A stretch of DNA of 44,408 nt from Euryarchaeota archaeon UBA552 (GTDB lineage Archaea; Thermoplasmatota; Poseidoniia; Poseidoniales; Thalassarchaeaceae). The DNA is taken from positions 69,837 through 114,244 of the forward strand of contig DAMH01000030.1 of assembly GCA_002499585.1 (NCBI GenBank), in the 5' to 3' direction. Of this stretch, positions 44,358-44,408 are shown one piece after another; within the stretch, counting starts at the first letter, position 1; each line of letters starts with the position of its first letter. A model generated the notes under the pieces. The model was not told the origin of the DNA. It made no database searches and saw only the letters and a list, made by a program, of their open reading frames with translations. A program made the position numbers and the translations under genes.

Positions 44358-44408
44358 TGGTCGGACTAGTTGATGTCTTTGCTGTGGGGATTTTAATCCT
44401 GATTCTCG
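44357..44408 (+). CDS. Start of a probable membrane protein, cut by the window edge
   Basis: Only 17 codons are visible, beginning with ATG at 44357 that shares its A with the pyrF stop (TGATG). The residues are strongly hydrophobic (Leu, Ile, Val), like a first membrane helix or signal anchor. The overlap indicates co-transcription with pyrF. Nothing more can be said of its family. Confidence 0.5.
   Translation, partial: MVGLVDVFAVGILILIL

Overview
The window reads as a chromosome segment of an uncultured planktonic euryarchaeon, most likely Marine Group II/III (Ca. Poseidoniia, Thermoplasmatota). Archaeal information-processing genes (TFB, Rpb12/RpoP, an RFC-like clamp-loader protein, both DNA topoisomerase VI subunits, an archaeal-type GuaA amidotransferase subunit and a Phr-like heat-shock regulator) sit beside genes of bacterial type: proteorhodopsin, group I GroES/GroEL, E. 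coli-like isocitrate dehydrogenase, RlmH and a GPAT-like acyltransferase. Placement rests on gene content only; no rRNA is present. Coding density is very high, with no gap over 300 bases, and several genes start or stop inside their neighbours.

Layout. 1-7.8 kb: RlmH, two small unknown proteins, PduO-type cobalamin adenosyltransferase, Nudix hydrolase, DHH phosphoesterase, a 1106-aa protein with a C-terminal PIN nuclease domain, and a methyltransferase. 7.8-14.4 kb: rhodopsin behind a leaderless-type promoter with a strong hairpin terminator, NADP isocitrate dehydrogenase, an OsmC-like protein, and a B12-dependent ribonucleotide reductase. 14.4-23.6 kb: TFB with a downstream helical protein, an aconitase-superfamily enzyme with the swivel domain first, topoisomerase VI B and A, a membrane protein, and the Phr-like regulator. 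23.6-34.3 kb: a 1.7-thousand-residue surface protein with a vWA domain among propeller-like repeats, an unknown protein, the acyltransferase, a HIT protein, a flavoprotein of the SdhA family lacking key catalytic residues, and a membrane protein. 34.4-41.5 kb: tRNA-Arg(CCT), RFC-like ATPase, RpoP with an extra zinc ribbon, GuaA amidotransferase, tRNA-Asp(GTC), a HAD phosphatase, PurQ and PurL (PurS-fused). 41.5-44.4 kb: groEL, groES, divergent URA3-type pyrF, and the first codons of a membrane protein at the edge.

Functional links. Cobalamin adenosyltransferase can supply the cofactor of the class II reductase. The PurL/PurQ/GuaA and PyrF genes make purine and pyrimidine nucleotides. Isocitrate dehydrogenase and the aconitase-like enzyme may act in the oxidative TCA branch. 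The most interesting signal is regulatory: the Phr-like gene has a 15-bp palindrome (CCAACC-N3-GGTTGG) over its predicted transcription start, and an almost identical site lies at the same distance from the TATA-like box of groES. This suggests an archaeal heat-shock repressor that controls itself and a bacterially derived chaperonin.
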